From the NCBI GenBank assembly GCA_949358305.1, contig OX442315.1:36110427-36174426 (forward strand): DNA of 64,000 nucleotides, given 5' to 3'. The stretch's first letter is position 1. Every line of letters starts with the position of its first letter. The DNA comes from Strigamia acuminata (lineage: Eukaryota; Arthropoda; Chilopoda; Geophilomorpha; Linotaeniidae). The translations under genes were made by a program, and so were the position numbers. Positions 35,713-45,990 of this stretch are shown piece after piece. Below the pieces are notes generated by a model. It saw nothing but the letters and a program-made list of their open reading frames with translations, made no database searches and was not told where the DNA came from.

Positions 35713-36716
35713 CCGATAGAAAACAAACAATAAAATTAATTCAACAAACAAATTACCTGCCACCAGTTTGGCCAAAAACGGAACAACAACAAACTTTTCG
35801 GTGACAAAAATCAAACAGCTTGTGCGTAAAATGTGCAATTCAATTCAGCAGCCATTTTGAATTTGGGTGTAAAAATCAAAACATGCAATAAATAAACTAC
35901 TCCAGCCATGGTTTCTGTTTTTGCGGTTTTTGTTGCTTCTTACCAACGCACATTTTCATTCAAAAGAAATTTTATAAATTTCCAAAATTCTCGAGAATTC
36001 CCGAGAAATTCAAGTTCTCGTTTCCCGACTCCCGAACATTGAAAAATGTCGGGAATTTGCTTGTATTGGGGTTGGGTTGTTTTGTTTTTATTTTGGTTTA
36101 AAACAGCAAACAAACGCTGCTGGGGGGGCTAGATAAAATGGCACCGCGATTAGAAACGCTGCTTCTGTTTTGAAAAAACGTCACTACAAAAAGAAAGTCA
36201 ATAATTTTAAATGGAAATTGCATTTCTTAATCGCTGAAATGTGTTGGAAGTTCTTTTTTGATGCTGCTAGTCTCTGAAAGTGAGCTGAGAAGAAGGCACT
36301 GTAGAGAAAGACAATAGGATGTAAATATTAGGTTTTAATTCATTCAAAGCTATGTGAAACTTATAAGTAAAGGAAGTTTAAAGTTGGACTTTATTACCCA
36401 CTTATTAGACAAAAGATGTCATTAGTTGTGCAACATGATAAAGCTCGCATGCTTCAAGATATCTGCAATATCATAAATGTGTACATGAGAGACCGCACAC
36501 AAAACCACAGGCACTTGTACACCTACTCGTACCAGAGCTAATTAACAAAGACAAATGCCTTAAAACAGCAGAGCAGTTTAATAGTGCACGCAATAAAAAA
36601 AGAATAATTTTCTCTTACATAAATCGTCCATTTTACCTGGATCCACTATGTTCTAAACACCAGACACGCTCTTTTAAAATTTCGAAAAATCTGGCTTACA
36701 CATGAAAATTGTTTGA

Positions 36717-37281
36717 AGGCGCGTTCAATTTCAAATTGAAAAACCGATTCTCTCGGTTTTCTCTGGCGGAAATGATGCAAAACGCGTCATATTTTTGAGA
36801 ATCGGATTCTCGAAAAACCGATTCTCATAATCACTTGTGGGGTGGATTCTTTGGATTTCGACCAGATTTCAACTTGTTTTTCTGGCGGCCATTTTGAAAT
36901 CTAATAGATCGGTGGTGGAAGCATGTTGCAAAAATGTAAGTTTATTTAAATTATTATTATTATTATTATTATTATTATTGAATGCGACCGGTGTTCGGCC
37001 AACTACCGATGTTCGTTTTGACGGGAAACTAAGCACTATTTGGCCGTATTCGGGCTGTCAAATGCGGCTGGTGTTTTTCAGATTCCCCGTTCTTAAATAA
37101 ATAATAATAAAAATAATAATTTGTATAACTTACACCTTTGCAAGTCATAACTGCGCATGCTCAAGATAATCAAAAACTTGATTATAGAATCGGTTTTTAA
37201 CTCGTTCAAAGTTAAAAACCGATTTTTTTTTAATCAAGTTTTTAGAATCGGATTTTAGAAATTTGGAATTGAATGCACGTT
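36717..37281. mobile_element. MITE with CGTTCAATTTCAAATTG ends and internal ATT microsatellite
   Basis: The left end GCGCGTTCAATTTCAAATTG mirrors the right end GAAATTTGGAATTGAATGCA. Both subterminal regions are full of AAAAACCGATTCT words, which also form short internal hairpins. An (ATT)n run at about 36949-36980 lies in the middle. It is about 565 bp with no transposase. Confidence 0.75.
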
Positions 37282-37838
37282 GTGTATTTGTAGCAAATCA
37301 AGCATTGTGAATTTAATGGTAGCAATAAAAATGGCGTATGATGATTGTTTCAATGATTTTTAGTTTCTATCTTATAAACTGTTAAAGATAAACTAGAAAC
37401 CTTGCTGATCCTATCGGATGATGGGGTTTTAAGCCGAAAACGTATTTATTATACAGTCCATTCCTTCATTTAGACCATTGTGTATAAAAAGAGTTTAAAA
37501 ATGGCGTTTAATTAGATCTATTTGCATGTTCTGGCATCCCTCCAACCCCCTGCAAACTTAATCCTATCAGTTTTTTTAAAAAAAGTATGCTTTCCCAAAG
37601 ATTAGAAATGTAGAAGTGTACTAGTAGAAGTGAACCAACTGGTAGTATGGCAAATCCGATGTGGATTCCGTAACTGGTAGGGCATTCAATACCGGAACAT
37701 TTTTTCAGAACCGGGATCCCAGTTCTCTATGAGATACTAAGTTGTAGAGAATTATTAATTCCAGAAAAAAGTTAAAGGAATTAATGTTAACTTACATTTA
37801 CAGATATGGAAACCAAACTTTACTGATTCAATACTGAC

Positions 37839-38214
37839 TAGGGTTTCGGTACCGGGAAACCGGGGTACCGATTTCACAGGAAACCCGGTGAGAAATCACG
37901 GTACCGGGAACCGGGAAGTTTGAGAAATAACGGTTCCGTCAAAAATTCTTTTTGCAGAAACGTAATTTTTAATTATGAAAATGGCCATTTTTGACGAAAA
38001 ATGGGTAAAAATGGCCATTTTAGACGAAATACAGCCATTTTTACCATGAAAAATGGCTAAAAATAGCCATTTTTGATGAAAAACGGCCATTTTTACCATG
38101 GAAATGGCTAAAAATGGCTATTCTTGCCATTTTTCGTCGCCTCTCGCTTGACCTTTTTTAATCCCTGGAGTACCGGCCGTTTTGGTACCGGGAACCGGGA
38201 AAACAGAAACACTA
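37839..38214 (-). mobile_element. hAT-like element with perfect 8-bp target duplication, copy 2
   Basis: It starts TAGGGTTTCGG and ends GAAACACTA. The exact 8-bp duplication ATACTGAC flanks it (37831-37838 and 38215-38222), which places it with hAT-type transposition. Its interior is the same ATGGCCATTTTT palindrome array as 27256-27727, in the opposite orientation, with GGTACCGGGAACCGGGAA near both ends. It has no coding capacity. Confidence 0.88.
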
Positions 38215-38740
38215 ATACTGACTTTTTGGTTACCTGGTGCTGTAAAATTAAATGGGTATGCAGATCAGTGGTACTTAAAGCAGTTGAGAAAAGAGTGAAG
38301 AATTAAAACTTGATGATTCATCTGGCTCAATGATAGCCGACTATACTTGATGCAATCATATGAAATTCTGATGAAATTTACATAGTGTAGGTGCAAAGTG
38401 GGTGTAGGAAAAATTTCAATTTGCTCATATGTATGCATGCAGCTTACATCTCTGCGTGTTCGCTTCATAACCATTTAGACTGCACAGCCTTAAATTCTCT
38501 TGCTCAAACTTAAAAACAAAGCTGGAGCCATCATTTTATATGACATACAATTCACTAAGATTTTTCCACTACACGCTGGAATGTGAGAAATGTTAATGAG
38601 TTGCGTATGAGCAAGAGTGTGCACATAGTAATTCTCAGTTGAAATAGTAATTTCTAGTGAATTTGGCCCATTTGGTCCCGAAGTCTCGTTTGCATCAATA
38701 AATTTGAGCTTGCTTAATCCTTCCGTACTCGACAGTGTGG

Positions 38741-38905
38741 ACATTTGAATTGCGACGCTCGAGGTGAAATTCTTGAACCGTTGCAAGACGAACTACCACG
38801 AAACTATTTGCCAAGAATGTTCTCATTAATCAAGAATGAAAGATTTAAGTTTGAAGGCAATCAGACGCCGCTTTTACTTGTACTTGTAATGAAGTCGATG
38901 TCTGA
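38741..38905 (+). pseudogene. Diverged 18S ribosomal RNA fragment
   Basis: The stretch from 38755 contains GAGGTGAAATTCTTGAACCG, GCAAGACGAACTACCACGAA, TTTGCCAAGAATGTTCTCAT and TAATCAAGAATGAAAG. These are the consecutive conserved words of the central domain of eukaryotic small-subunit rRNA, with scattered substitutions (for example CTATTTG for GCATTTG). Similarity fades beyond about 38905 on one side and before 38741 on the other. It is therefore a short, mutated, non-functional insert, not an rDNA unit. GAAGGCAATCAGACGCCG corresponds to the GAAGGCGATCAGATACCGCC form common in protostomes. Confidence 0.85.
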
Positions 38906-39135
38906 TCAACTTCTTTTCTTAATGCTTAATGCTCTTCTTTCTGTTTTTCAAGAAAGCTCTTAAGATATTGCTTATTTTTTGCTTCTTTGATGTCCCAGCT
39001 TGAGTGTACTGTCCGTTTATTTTATTTATATTATTACTCCAGTTGGAGTAGCATGTCACCAAAAGTGAATCTGACAAGCCACTTATTGATGGAAGCACGC
39101 CATTATTTACTAAAGGTGCAAATTTGTCATTTTTG

Positions 39136-39511
39136 TCTGTCCTTGTGTAACTTAGGCCTATTTCGGATTGGCTGAGCCTTTTCACTTGTGTAGTGATACC
39201 AAAAATAGATCAAAACAATGGTTGCCATTTTGACTGCTTTCCAGACAAAACAACCAATAAAAAAATTTGAAAATTGTTTTGTTCCCTGGACGAAGCAAGC
39301 AATAAACTTAATAAACAGGAATGTTGAAATAAACCAACATAAATCTTTATTTTATAATTTCAAGATACATTTTCTTAGAAAATACAAACAACATTACATC
39401 ATTTCAATGATTAAAATCATCAAACAAATTTAAAACCACTCTGAACTATTTTTCCTGAGTTATGAGGCTCAGCCAATCGGAAATAGGCCCAAGTTACACA
39501 TGGACAGAGTA
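39136..39511. mobile_element. TACTC-family MITE, diverged copy
   Basis: The right end GGCTCAGCCAATCGGAAATA through GGACAGAGTA mirrors the left TCTGTCCTTGTGTAACTTAG...GGCTGAGCC. The left terminal TACTC has decayed. The interior keeps the ACATAAATCTTTATTTTATA-type A/T core of the family. Confidence 0.75.
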
Positions 39512-39639
39512 TAGCAACATGTTTATTAAAATACAAACCCTTATTCATTATCATATTTTCATCTTTTATCTCTCTACATCTAAATCAATTTCTAAATTGG
39601 AAATTGGTAAAATTCATTGACAAGTGGCATGCCGCTAAA

Positions 39640-39930
39640 GTGTTGCAATGCCCACTAATTGGCATTGTTTGGCTCCTTAGTCAGTGTACTGATACAATGA
39701 AAAATGATCACGGAACCCAGTCACAGCACACGCTAGAAAGTAAGTTTAAACAGGGCTGCCGAACAACAAACATGTCTGCTCAAAGTAAATTGATAGATAG
39801 TAGGAGCGCCTTAATATAATCAGCGCTCCCTTTTCTGCTACACGAGGAAGCCAGCTGTAATGTTCCCACTGACCAATGACAATCAGTAGATTCTTTGAGT
39901 AAATTCATGAATAGAGTATAGATTTGGACA
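39640..39930. repeat. Repeat related (inverted) to 52.78-53.18 kb
   Basis: On the minus strand, CATTGGTCAGTGGGAACATTACAGCTGGCTTCCTC and the GCGCTCC words recur at 52.8-52.95 kb. The family has imperfect AATCCACTAAT...CATTGG ends. A splice-flanked 59-bp open segment (39681-39739, GCTCCTTAG acceptor, GTAAGT donor) lies in it, so that exon-like signal is suspect. Confidence 0.5.
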
Positions 39931-40066
39931 ATGCGGACAAATGTCCATTGTTCTCTTATTGGTTGTTGAAATGTAGTAAATCCCTTAATAGGACACAGGT
40001 GTTGTAAATAAAAGTTTATTTTTTTGGCATTTCATGCATGGTTTAGCATTTTTTAAAAATCTATTA

Positions 40067-40229
40067 CACAGTTTGCGGCAGGTACTTTTCCCTTATAAAA
40101 ACCTCCGTTATGCCTATAAGTATAAGCTCCAACCGGAGCTTACACTTTAACACTTTTACCTTGCATTAAATATACAGTAGTGTAATAAATGTCATAATTG
40201 TAAGGGAAAAGTATCTGCCGCTAACTGTG
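40067..40229. mobile_element. MITE with CACAGTTTGCGGCAG ends and TA duplication
   Basis: The left end CACAGTTTGCGGCAGGTACT (continuing TTTCCCTTA) mirrors the right end TAAGGGAAAAGTATCTGCCG-CTAACTGTG. TA flanks both sides (40065-40066 and 40230-40231). It is 163 bp. A second left end is at 62917. Confidence 0.85.
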
Positions 40230-40234
40230 TACTA

Positions 40235-40451
40235 TCAGACCACTTCCACTACGTCGATCATCAGAGCTTTGAATGAAGCATGCGATGAAAAGGCTTGTTT
40301 ACAAGTATATATGTTTTGGAATTGATACAGCTCCGACACATGTGCGCGGTGAAGCCAATCACAAATCCTCTTCCGAGTGAACCAACATTGACAATTTCTT
40401 GCAAAATTCAATTTTTCCACGTGCGATAGGCCGATAGCTAAAAGAAAACAA
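40235..40451 (-). CDS. Weak coding-like frame (minus strand)
   Basis: After an acceptor-like TTTTCTTTTAG on the minus strand, a 77-residue frame (part: CDWLHRAHVSELYQFQ) runs to TGA at 40235, ending at the edge of the neighbouring MITE. No domain or partner exon is recognised. It may be a terminal exon or chance. Confidence 0.2.
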
Positions 40452-41164
40452 TAATCTTTAAAAACCATACTGCAGAAGTATTTTAATCTCCAATAGTGCG
40501 GACTGTGTTCTATATATCAGAAAATTTACCGTAACCATAATTGATGAGCTTAGAAGCTAAAGTCACTCTGAAAAGTTTGACTTTTTAAAATTGTATCATT
40601 TTAAATGCAATAAAAAGTTGTATAAAAAGAGTGAAGTTTATACAAAAAAAAATGAAAAGTAATAAAAAAAATAAATAAAACTTTTGGTTTAAGTCCTAAG
40701 AGAACCTGTTAAAAATTCATGACCAAGTAGTTGGATAAGCAGAATTACATCTAAAAGTTGCAGACCTGCTTATATGGATCCTCCCATGACAGACCACAGA
40801 ATAATAAAGGTGCAAGCTTTTTTCTCTGCTTTTTAGAAAATATAAAAATAAATTATAAACAGAAAATAGAAAATAGCAAATAAGAACAATTACAACACTT
40901 GTAGTTTGAATGTCAGTAAATTCAGAGATTGCTTGTATTCAAATTGAGTGACATCGAAAAGAACAAACAAATTTCCCCAATGCACAACTTAATTAACCTC
41001 GCTGTAGTTTGCTGGATATTGAAGCTGGTTTCTTCAAGAGAAGAGAGTGCTATCTAATGTAATGGACAGATGAAGAGCAAAAGTGTTTTTTCACATATTT
41101 CTAAGTGTGAAGGCTCATGTGAGGTTCTGCTTCCATTTGGAAATGGCCTGGATGTGAAACTGAC

Positions 41165-41290
41165 ATCACCCTCTTTGTTATGGGTGACATGTTCTATCCT
41201 ATGGTCCTCTTGTTGTTTAGTTTGTTATTTGGTAGTTGAATTGGGAAAGAACATTAACCAGTCTTTGCTCCATTTATTAGTACTACAGCT
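41165..41290 (-). repeat. Repeat with peptide-level conservation, copy at 44.7-44.83 kb
   Basis: TGGTCCTCTTGTTGT(T/G)TAGTTTG and the following GGTAGTTGAATTG are shared with 44734-44830. On the minus strand both can read NSTTK-QTxQQED (this copy has a stop inside). This suggests a decayed coding repeat of unknown origin. Confidence 0.45.
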
Positions 41291-41544
41291 GAGTTGATTA
41301 TCTGAATGTGGGTTATGCGAACGACCAGTAGTTGCGCGAACAGCGGTGATCGATTTGCTAACGATTTTTTTATCGATTTTTTTATCGATTTATAAAGATT
41401 TTAAATCGATTTTTTTTTTCCAATTTCTTTTCGAGTTTTTATTGAGTTTTTTTAAATCGATTTTAAAGCTCCATATACACATTTAATGTTTGATTATACG
41501 AACAAATCGGTTTTTTGAACATCTACCGGTATGTCTTCCAATTA

Positions 41545-42163
41545 TACTCTTGTTGAACTCAAGATGGCCTCCAAATTTCATTGGGCGAGCCTCATTACTA
41601 CTAATTCCAGACTATAAGGTGCGTCCAATAATGATAGGTCCACCCCTCCATTGTTACATAAAATAACTTCTGTGACTGTTACAGAAATGACAATTTATTT
41701 CTGACATTATTACAATAAAATAAACTTATTCCTAAATTTTTAATGCATTTAAACAATAAATAAATAAATCCAAAAAAGCACATTTTTGCTGTCCAGAAAT
41801 ACCACTACTACCTTATACTATCGCTAGGAGAAGTAGTTCTGACTTTTGTTTATTTCTGTGATTGTTATAACCATTTAAGTTAATATCATTTTGATTTTTC
41901 TTATTAAAAAATGTTATTTCCACTTACGAAATAAAGTTGTGTGCAAATATAAATGTCAAACTCATATTTTTACTGTTTATTGGTTGCTTTGTCTGGAAAG
42001 CATATAATTTTGAAATCTTGGCCGTTACCTAGGCAATCGATTACAACATCTGTACATTGTAATGCAATTCTGGTGTTTGGGTCTATTTTTTTAGATTACT
42101 ACACCAGTAAAATGGCTTGACCAATGGGATTTGAGGGCCATCTTGAGTTCAACAAGAGTACGG
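41545..42163. mobile_element. TACTC-family MITE, long copy
   Basis: The left end TACTCTTGTTGAACTCAAGA (after TA at 41543-41544) mirrors the right end TCTTGAGTTCAACAAGAGTA. The right half shares TACCTAGGCAATCGATTACA through CTACACCAGT with the 220-bp copy at 33188. The left half has about 400 bp absent from that copy, so the short form is probably a deletion derivative. Confidence 0.85.
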
Positions 42164-42387
42164 TATAGTTTGGTATCAGTGCGCTAGGAAGTATTCTTTG
42201 CTGAAGATTCGAACTGATGGTGTTGGATACAGAAGGAGCGGACTCAGGACACGACCATTGACTAGCAGCTTATTTGCATAAGCGTTTATTGAGTATACGA
42301 CACAGGTTGCAATCGGCAGCGCCACAAATTAACATAACACAGAATTGGAGTGTGGAACATTCCCCTCTACACCTGGAGATGTTAATT

Positions 42388-42650
42388 AGCTGCATTCGAA
42401 AGTCAGCTTAAAATTGCAGCTAAACTTGTTTGCATGGGGAAATGTTCTGCGCATGCCTACTGCGACTGAAAGCAGACTTAAATCAGCCCCCAGTTTATAA
42501 GTTAGATCGATACACCCCTCAGTCAAGTTGTTTGAATATAATAATAATAAGTATTGTTTATGGGCTCTGTCAACTCCATTAACTGAAGCCTACAAGGGGG
42601 TATGTTGTTAAAAAATGAAGTTAAGTCTAAATGACTTTTCGAATGCAGCT
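42388..42650. mobile_element. AGCTGCATTCG-family MITE with 3-bp duplication
   Basis: It starts AGCTGCATTCGAAAGTCAG and ends TGACTTTTCGAATGCAGCT, a clean inverted pair. ATT flanks both sides (42385-42387 and 42651-42653). It holds an (ATA)n-like run at 42538-42552. The related copies are at 19.9-20.1, 21.86 and 23.39 kb. Duplications of 3 bp fit PIF/Harbinger-type transposases. Confidence 0.82.
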
Positions 42651-42905
42651 ATTGCCTTCAGAAGTTTACAAATAAAATACCGGTATGCGTGGAAAAGGCT
42701 TTTAGGCATGAGATAGTAGAAACTGATATAGGGCACAGAAGCAGTGGTTTTTTTATCGAATTACTAAGGATAATTTTGATCTGTTTGGAAAGCTTTGTTT
42801 TGTTTTTCATTTGTCTTTCACTCTTAATCTTTGGCAGTTAGCGGCTATTCCAAGGAATAATCCTTTTTTCCAAAAACTTTTGACAAACTCCTATTGGATA
42901 TTGGC

Positions 42906-43362
42906 TAGGCCTGTGCGAATTTGCGATATATTGCAATGTGATTATTTTTTGGTGTAATGTCACAGCTAAAGTAGTTAGTAGCTGTCGTTTGTGATATATG
43001 GGATTTTCCGAACGTCTTTCGAATACATTTGCTTAATTTTATTTTCACATTTTTAATTTCAATTTATGTTTAAATAAATTTTTTTTTTTTATATTAAAAA
43101 TTAGTTTTTTTTGCCATGCCATTCGGTGTATTGCAATAAATTGCGATACAGTGCAATATTTTGCGATGTTGCAATATTTTGCGATATTGGCAATTACACC
43201 ACTTATTCTAAGCGATATATCACGATATTGCGATATTTTGCGATATTGCGATTACACCGTTTTTTCTAAGCAATATATCACGAATGCAATATATCTAAAA
43301 ACAAATCACCAAACTGCAGTATCGCATTCGCATTTGCTTCAAAGAGTAATCGCACAGGCCTA
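42906..43362. mobile_element. hAT-like MITE with TAGGCCTGTGCGA ends and GCGATAT array
   Basis: TAGGCCTGTGCGAATTTGCG on the left mirrors TAATCGCACAGGCCTA on the right. The right half is an irregular array of TTGCGATATTGCGATATTTT words. The ends resemble the TAGGGxTGxGCGAT...ATCG ends of hAT MITEs seen in fish and invertebrates. The 8-bp flanks are not an exact match. Confidence 0.7.
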
Positions 43363-43798
43363 ATTGACCTGTTTTGGGACTTTAGAAGATAAAAAAGAAA
43401 ACACAAACACTTAACCCTTGAAGGCATAAATCTATATGCATTTAGGGACATGCACTTTTTTCAATAGGAAATTTTTTTTCTCTAAAATATTTTTTTTTTT
43501 TGCTGAAAATTTGTGATTTTCTTTATATGGCGACAGACTTTGACATATGTGAAATTAGTAGGTATTGGTTATTTATTTAATTAATTGTTTTGAATGAAAA
43601 TTTCTGCTTCCTAAAGCTCTAACATAACTTTTAAACTGACTTTGCTGCGCTTCAGCAAACAGCCTTTTGGCTTTTACCAGTAGTGTTTAAAGCCACCACC
43701 AGATGGTGCAAACTTCACCATAGCAAATGTTTTAAAATTATTAGTTTTTACAAAGATTTGTCGAAAGTAGACAAGATTGTTGCAATTTTATCAAAATA

Positions 43799-44033
43799 TT
43801 TTATGTTCTCCAGTCAGACATAAATGACACGTCGAATTTTGGACTCGAATGGGGTGTTGTGAGGGGAAAATAAGAAGTCAAACTCGAATGTCGTCTGTCT
43901 TTTATTATCAACGAAAGCAATTTGTACAATGTAATAGTAATGGCATCGTTGTTGCTACTGCTACGGTGTTTCTTTAGTGGTATCAATGTAGTTTTCTTCC
44001 ACCCTGTATAGTCACTTACTACAGGACACTACA
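43799..44033 (-). mobile_element. Solo LTR related to the 45.4-kb Gypsy family, 5-bp duplication
   Basis: On the minus strand it begins TGTAGTGTCCTG and ends GAACATAAAA. The exact 5-bp duplication AAATA flanks it (43794-43798 and 44034-44038). CATTGTAC...GATAATAAAAG-ACAGACGAC corresponds to CATTGTAC...AATAATAAAAGCAGACGAC of the 251-bp LTR 1.4 kb away, with the same unusual AAAA terminus. Internal sequence is gone, presumably by LTR-LTR recombination. Confidence 0.82.
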
Positions 44034-44054
44034 AAATATCTAAAACATTTCTAA

Positions 44055-44325
44055 AATTTTGTTGAAATTTCACAAAAAAATTATCAAATTTTGTTGAAAT
44101 TTCACAAAAAAATTATCAAATTTTGTTGAAATTTCCAAAAAAAATTATTTTTTTTATATTTTATCATTTATCAACAATTTTCTCAAATTTTTGTAATATT
44201 TTATCATTTATCAAGAATTTTCTCAAATTTTTGTAATATTTTATCAACATTTATCAAGAATTTTCTCAATTTTTTGTAATATTTTATCAACATTTATCAA
44301 GAATTTTCTCAATTTTTTGTTTTTG
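44055..44325. repeat. Two adjoining AT-rich tandem arrays
   Basis: About three 33-bp units built on TTTTGTTGAAATTTCACAAA (to about 44150) are followed by four units of about 47-52 bp built on AATATTTTATCA...TCAAGAATTTTCTCAA. The second unit varies by insertion of a short AACATTTATCA piece. Confidence 0.85.
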
Positions 44326-44699
44326 ATGCAAAAGACACAAAAACAAACACACAAACAGCAAACACTCAATAAAACTCAAAAATTAATTACCTAACTTAAA
44401 CATTTACATTAATCTAAGAGAAACTCACTGTTTTCTTGCCTAAATGTATTTAAAGCCATGATTGCATGCCCTGTTTGCCCACTAGCGCCACCCAAAATTC
44501 AGCAATTATTGATTGAATATTGAACCTAAAATTGTTATCTTGAACTTGAACTCTTCCTTTTTAGTTAAGAAGGGTCACACAATCAGTTATTTGTCCTAAG
44601 TTTTTGTCAATAGAGAGTAGTAGTTTGGTTTTACGCGGTATTTAGTGTGTGATGTTGTTGAAGTCTTTACTTAATCTCTGTTTCTTATTGCACATTAAT

Positions 44700-44961
44700 A
44701 AGAGTGAAGGGGGTGATGTCGGTCTACCAGAACCTAGCCGTAAAGAATGCTATTTTCGTTAACGATGACACGTTCTAGCTTCTGGTCCTCTTGTTGTGTA
44801 GTTTGTTTGGTGGTTGAGTTGAGTTGAGTAACAGTACTACATTGCACGTTTATACTGCCAAAATACACAATGGTTTCGATGTTTACAGTAAGTGTTGGGC
44901 CAATTGATTTGAAATTTGCTGGTTGCCAATAAAATGAGCAATTTTTCAAATAGAAAAACAA
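44700..44961 (-). repeat. Repeat with peptide-level conservation, second copy
   Basis: The partner of 41165-41290. On the minus strand a frame reads NSTTKQTTQQEDQKLERV without the stop found in the other copy. The origin is unknown. Confidence 0.45.
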
Positions 44962-45347
44962 ATTGATTGGATTGCAGGTGCTTTAATTATGGGTTTTGTC
45001 AGCAGGCCAAGATAGGGCATCTTTAATCTTAGTTGATCCATTCAGTTAAGAGAAAAGCCACAGGTTTTAGTGACAGGACTCTTAAAGCTTTCTCATGTTC
45101 GTCTTGATAGAAAGATAAGTAAAATCTTGTTTGAACAATGGAAATAAACCTCGTTTTATGAAATGGAATGGTTTTATATGAATATCCAGACTGAAATTTC
45201 GTTATGACAAAAGGTTTGTCCCAGTTATGTGCAGAAACTTACAAGTATGCCCTGACAATTTAGAAATTCAGAAATGGGAAAATAATTGAAAAGAATGAAT
45301 TTATCAATTTTATTCATTGTAATTATTGATTTGTCCTCCTCATCCTA

Positions 45348-45378
45348 CCGTCTCCACCCGAAAATAACACCAGGTGGG
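45348..45378. mobile_element. Left end of a CCCGAAAATAA MITE, cut by the Gypsy insertion
   Basis: CTACCGTCTCCACCCGAAAA and TAACACCAGGTG match the left terminus of the MITE at 59442. The Gypsy element starts 31 bp inside it, making this a nested insertion. The MITE's other end was not found downstream of 51071. Confidence 0.65.
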
Positions 45379-45629
45379 TGTTATGTTTGTAATTGAATGT
45401 ATGAAATTAATGTTGACTACATTAGTGTTATTCCAGAGATGTCGCTATTACTAGTTACCTAGTGATAGCGACACCTTAACAACCATTGTACGAAATTACT
45501 CATTGTTAATAATAAAAGCAGACGACAGTCGGACTCAAGGCAAAACAGACGTCTCTTTTTGGTCCTTTTTGGAATACACATTCCAACACAAATCAACAAG
45601 ATGAATATGTCCGATTAATAGACATAAAA
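45379..45629 (+). repeat. 5' LTR, 251 bp
   Basis: It starts TGTTATGTTTG and ends GACATAAAA, not the usual CA. AATAAA is at 45511-45516. A strong hairpin at 45440-45473 has 15-bp arms (TGTCGCTATTACTAG and its mirror, one mismatch) and a TTAC loop. No clear TATA box is seen. Confidence 0.92.
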
Positions 45630-45630
45630 A

Positions 45631-45648
45631 TGGTATCCACGATGGGAT
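45631..45648 (+). other. Putative tRNA primer-binding site
   Basis: TGGTATCCACGATGGGAT begins one base after the LTR with the TGG that pairs with tRNA CCA ends. The matching tRNA could not be named from memory. Confidence 0.6.
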
Positions 45649-45990
45649 ACAGTAATCTCACGTGTTGACATTAATGAAGGCAGAGATTGGCATCTAGTTA
45701 CACAAAAAAATTTGAAGAAAGTAAATCAAAAAAATCGAAAAGAGGAAACGATAGAAGTTGAGACGAAATGAAGTATGACTAGATGTCCTTGCTGCCGGAG
45801 AATTTAAGCGTGTACGTGTTGATGTTTTGAAGAAAAAGAAAAAACTCTTTGCTCTGTTTCTGAGCAAACTTTTGGCGACGTTCCATCGCAGAGTAGCGTG
45901 AAAAAGGGACGAGACGAGCGACGTGGGCAATTAATCGTCGATAAGGAGGGGAACAGCGTTTGAATTCGGCCACATCTAGACCACAATATT
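45649..45990 (+). other. Leader of the Gypsy element
   Basis: A non-coding 5' leader between the primer site and the gag ATG, where packaging signals are expected. No structure is resolved by eye. Confidence 0.5.

Noticed and set aside
35690-35840. Minus-strand mini-intron (donor GGCAG|GTAATT, acceptor TTTTTAAAG)
   Set aside because: The ATG frame beside it (MAAELNCTFYAQAV) ends before the donor, and the region folds as an inverted repeat. Splice-like words are probably chance.
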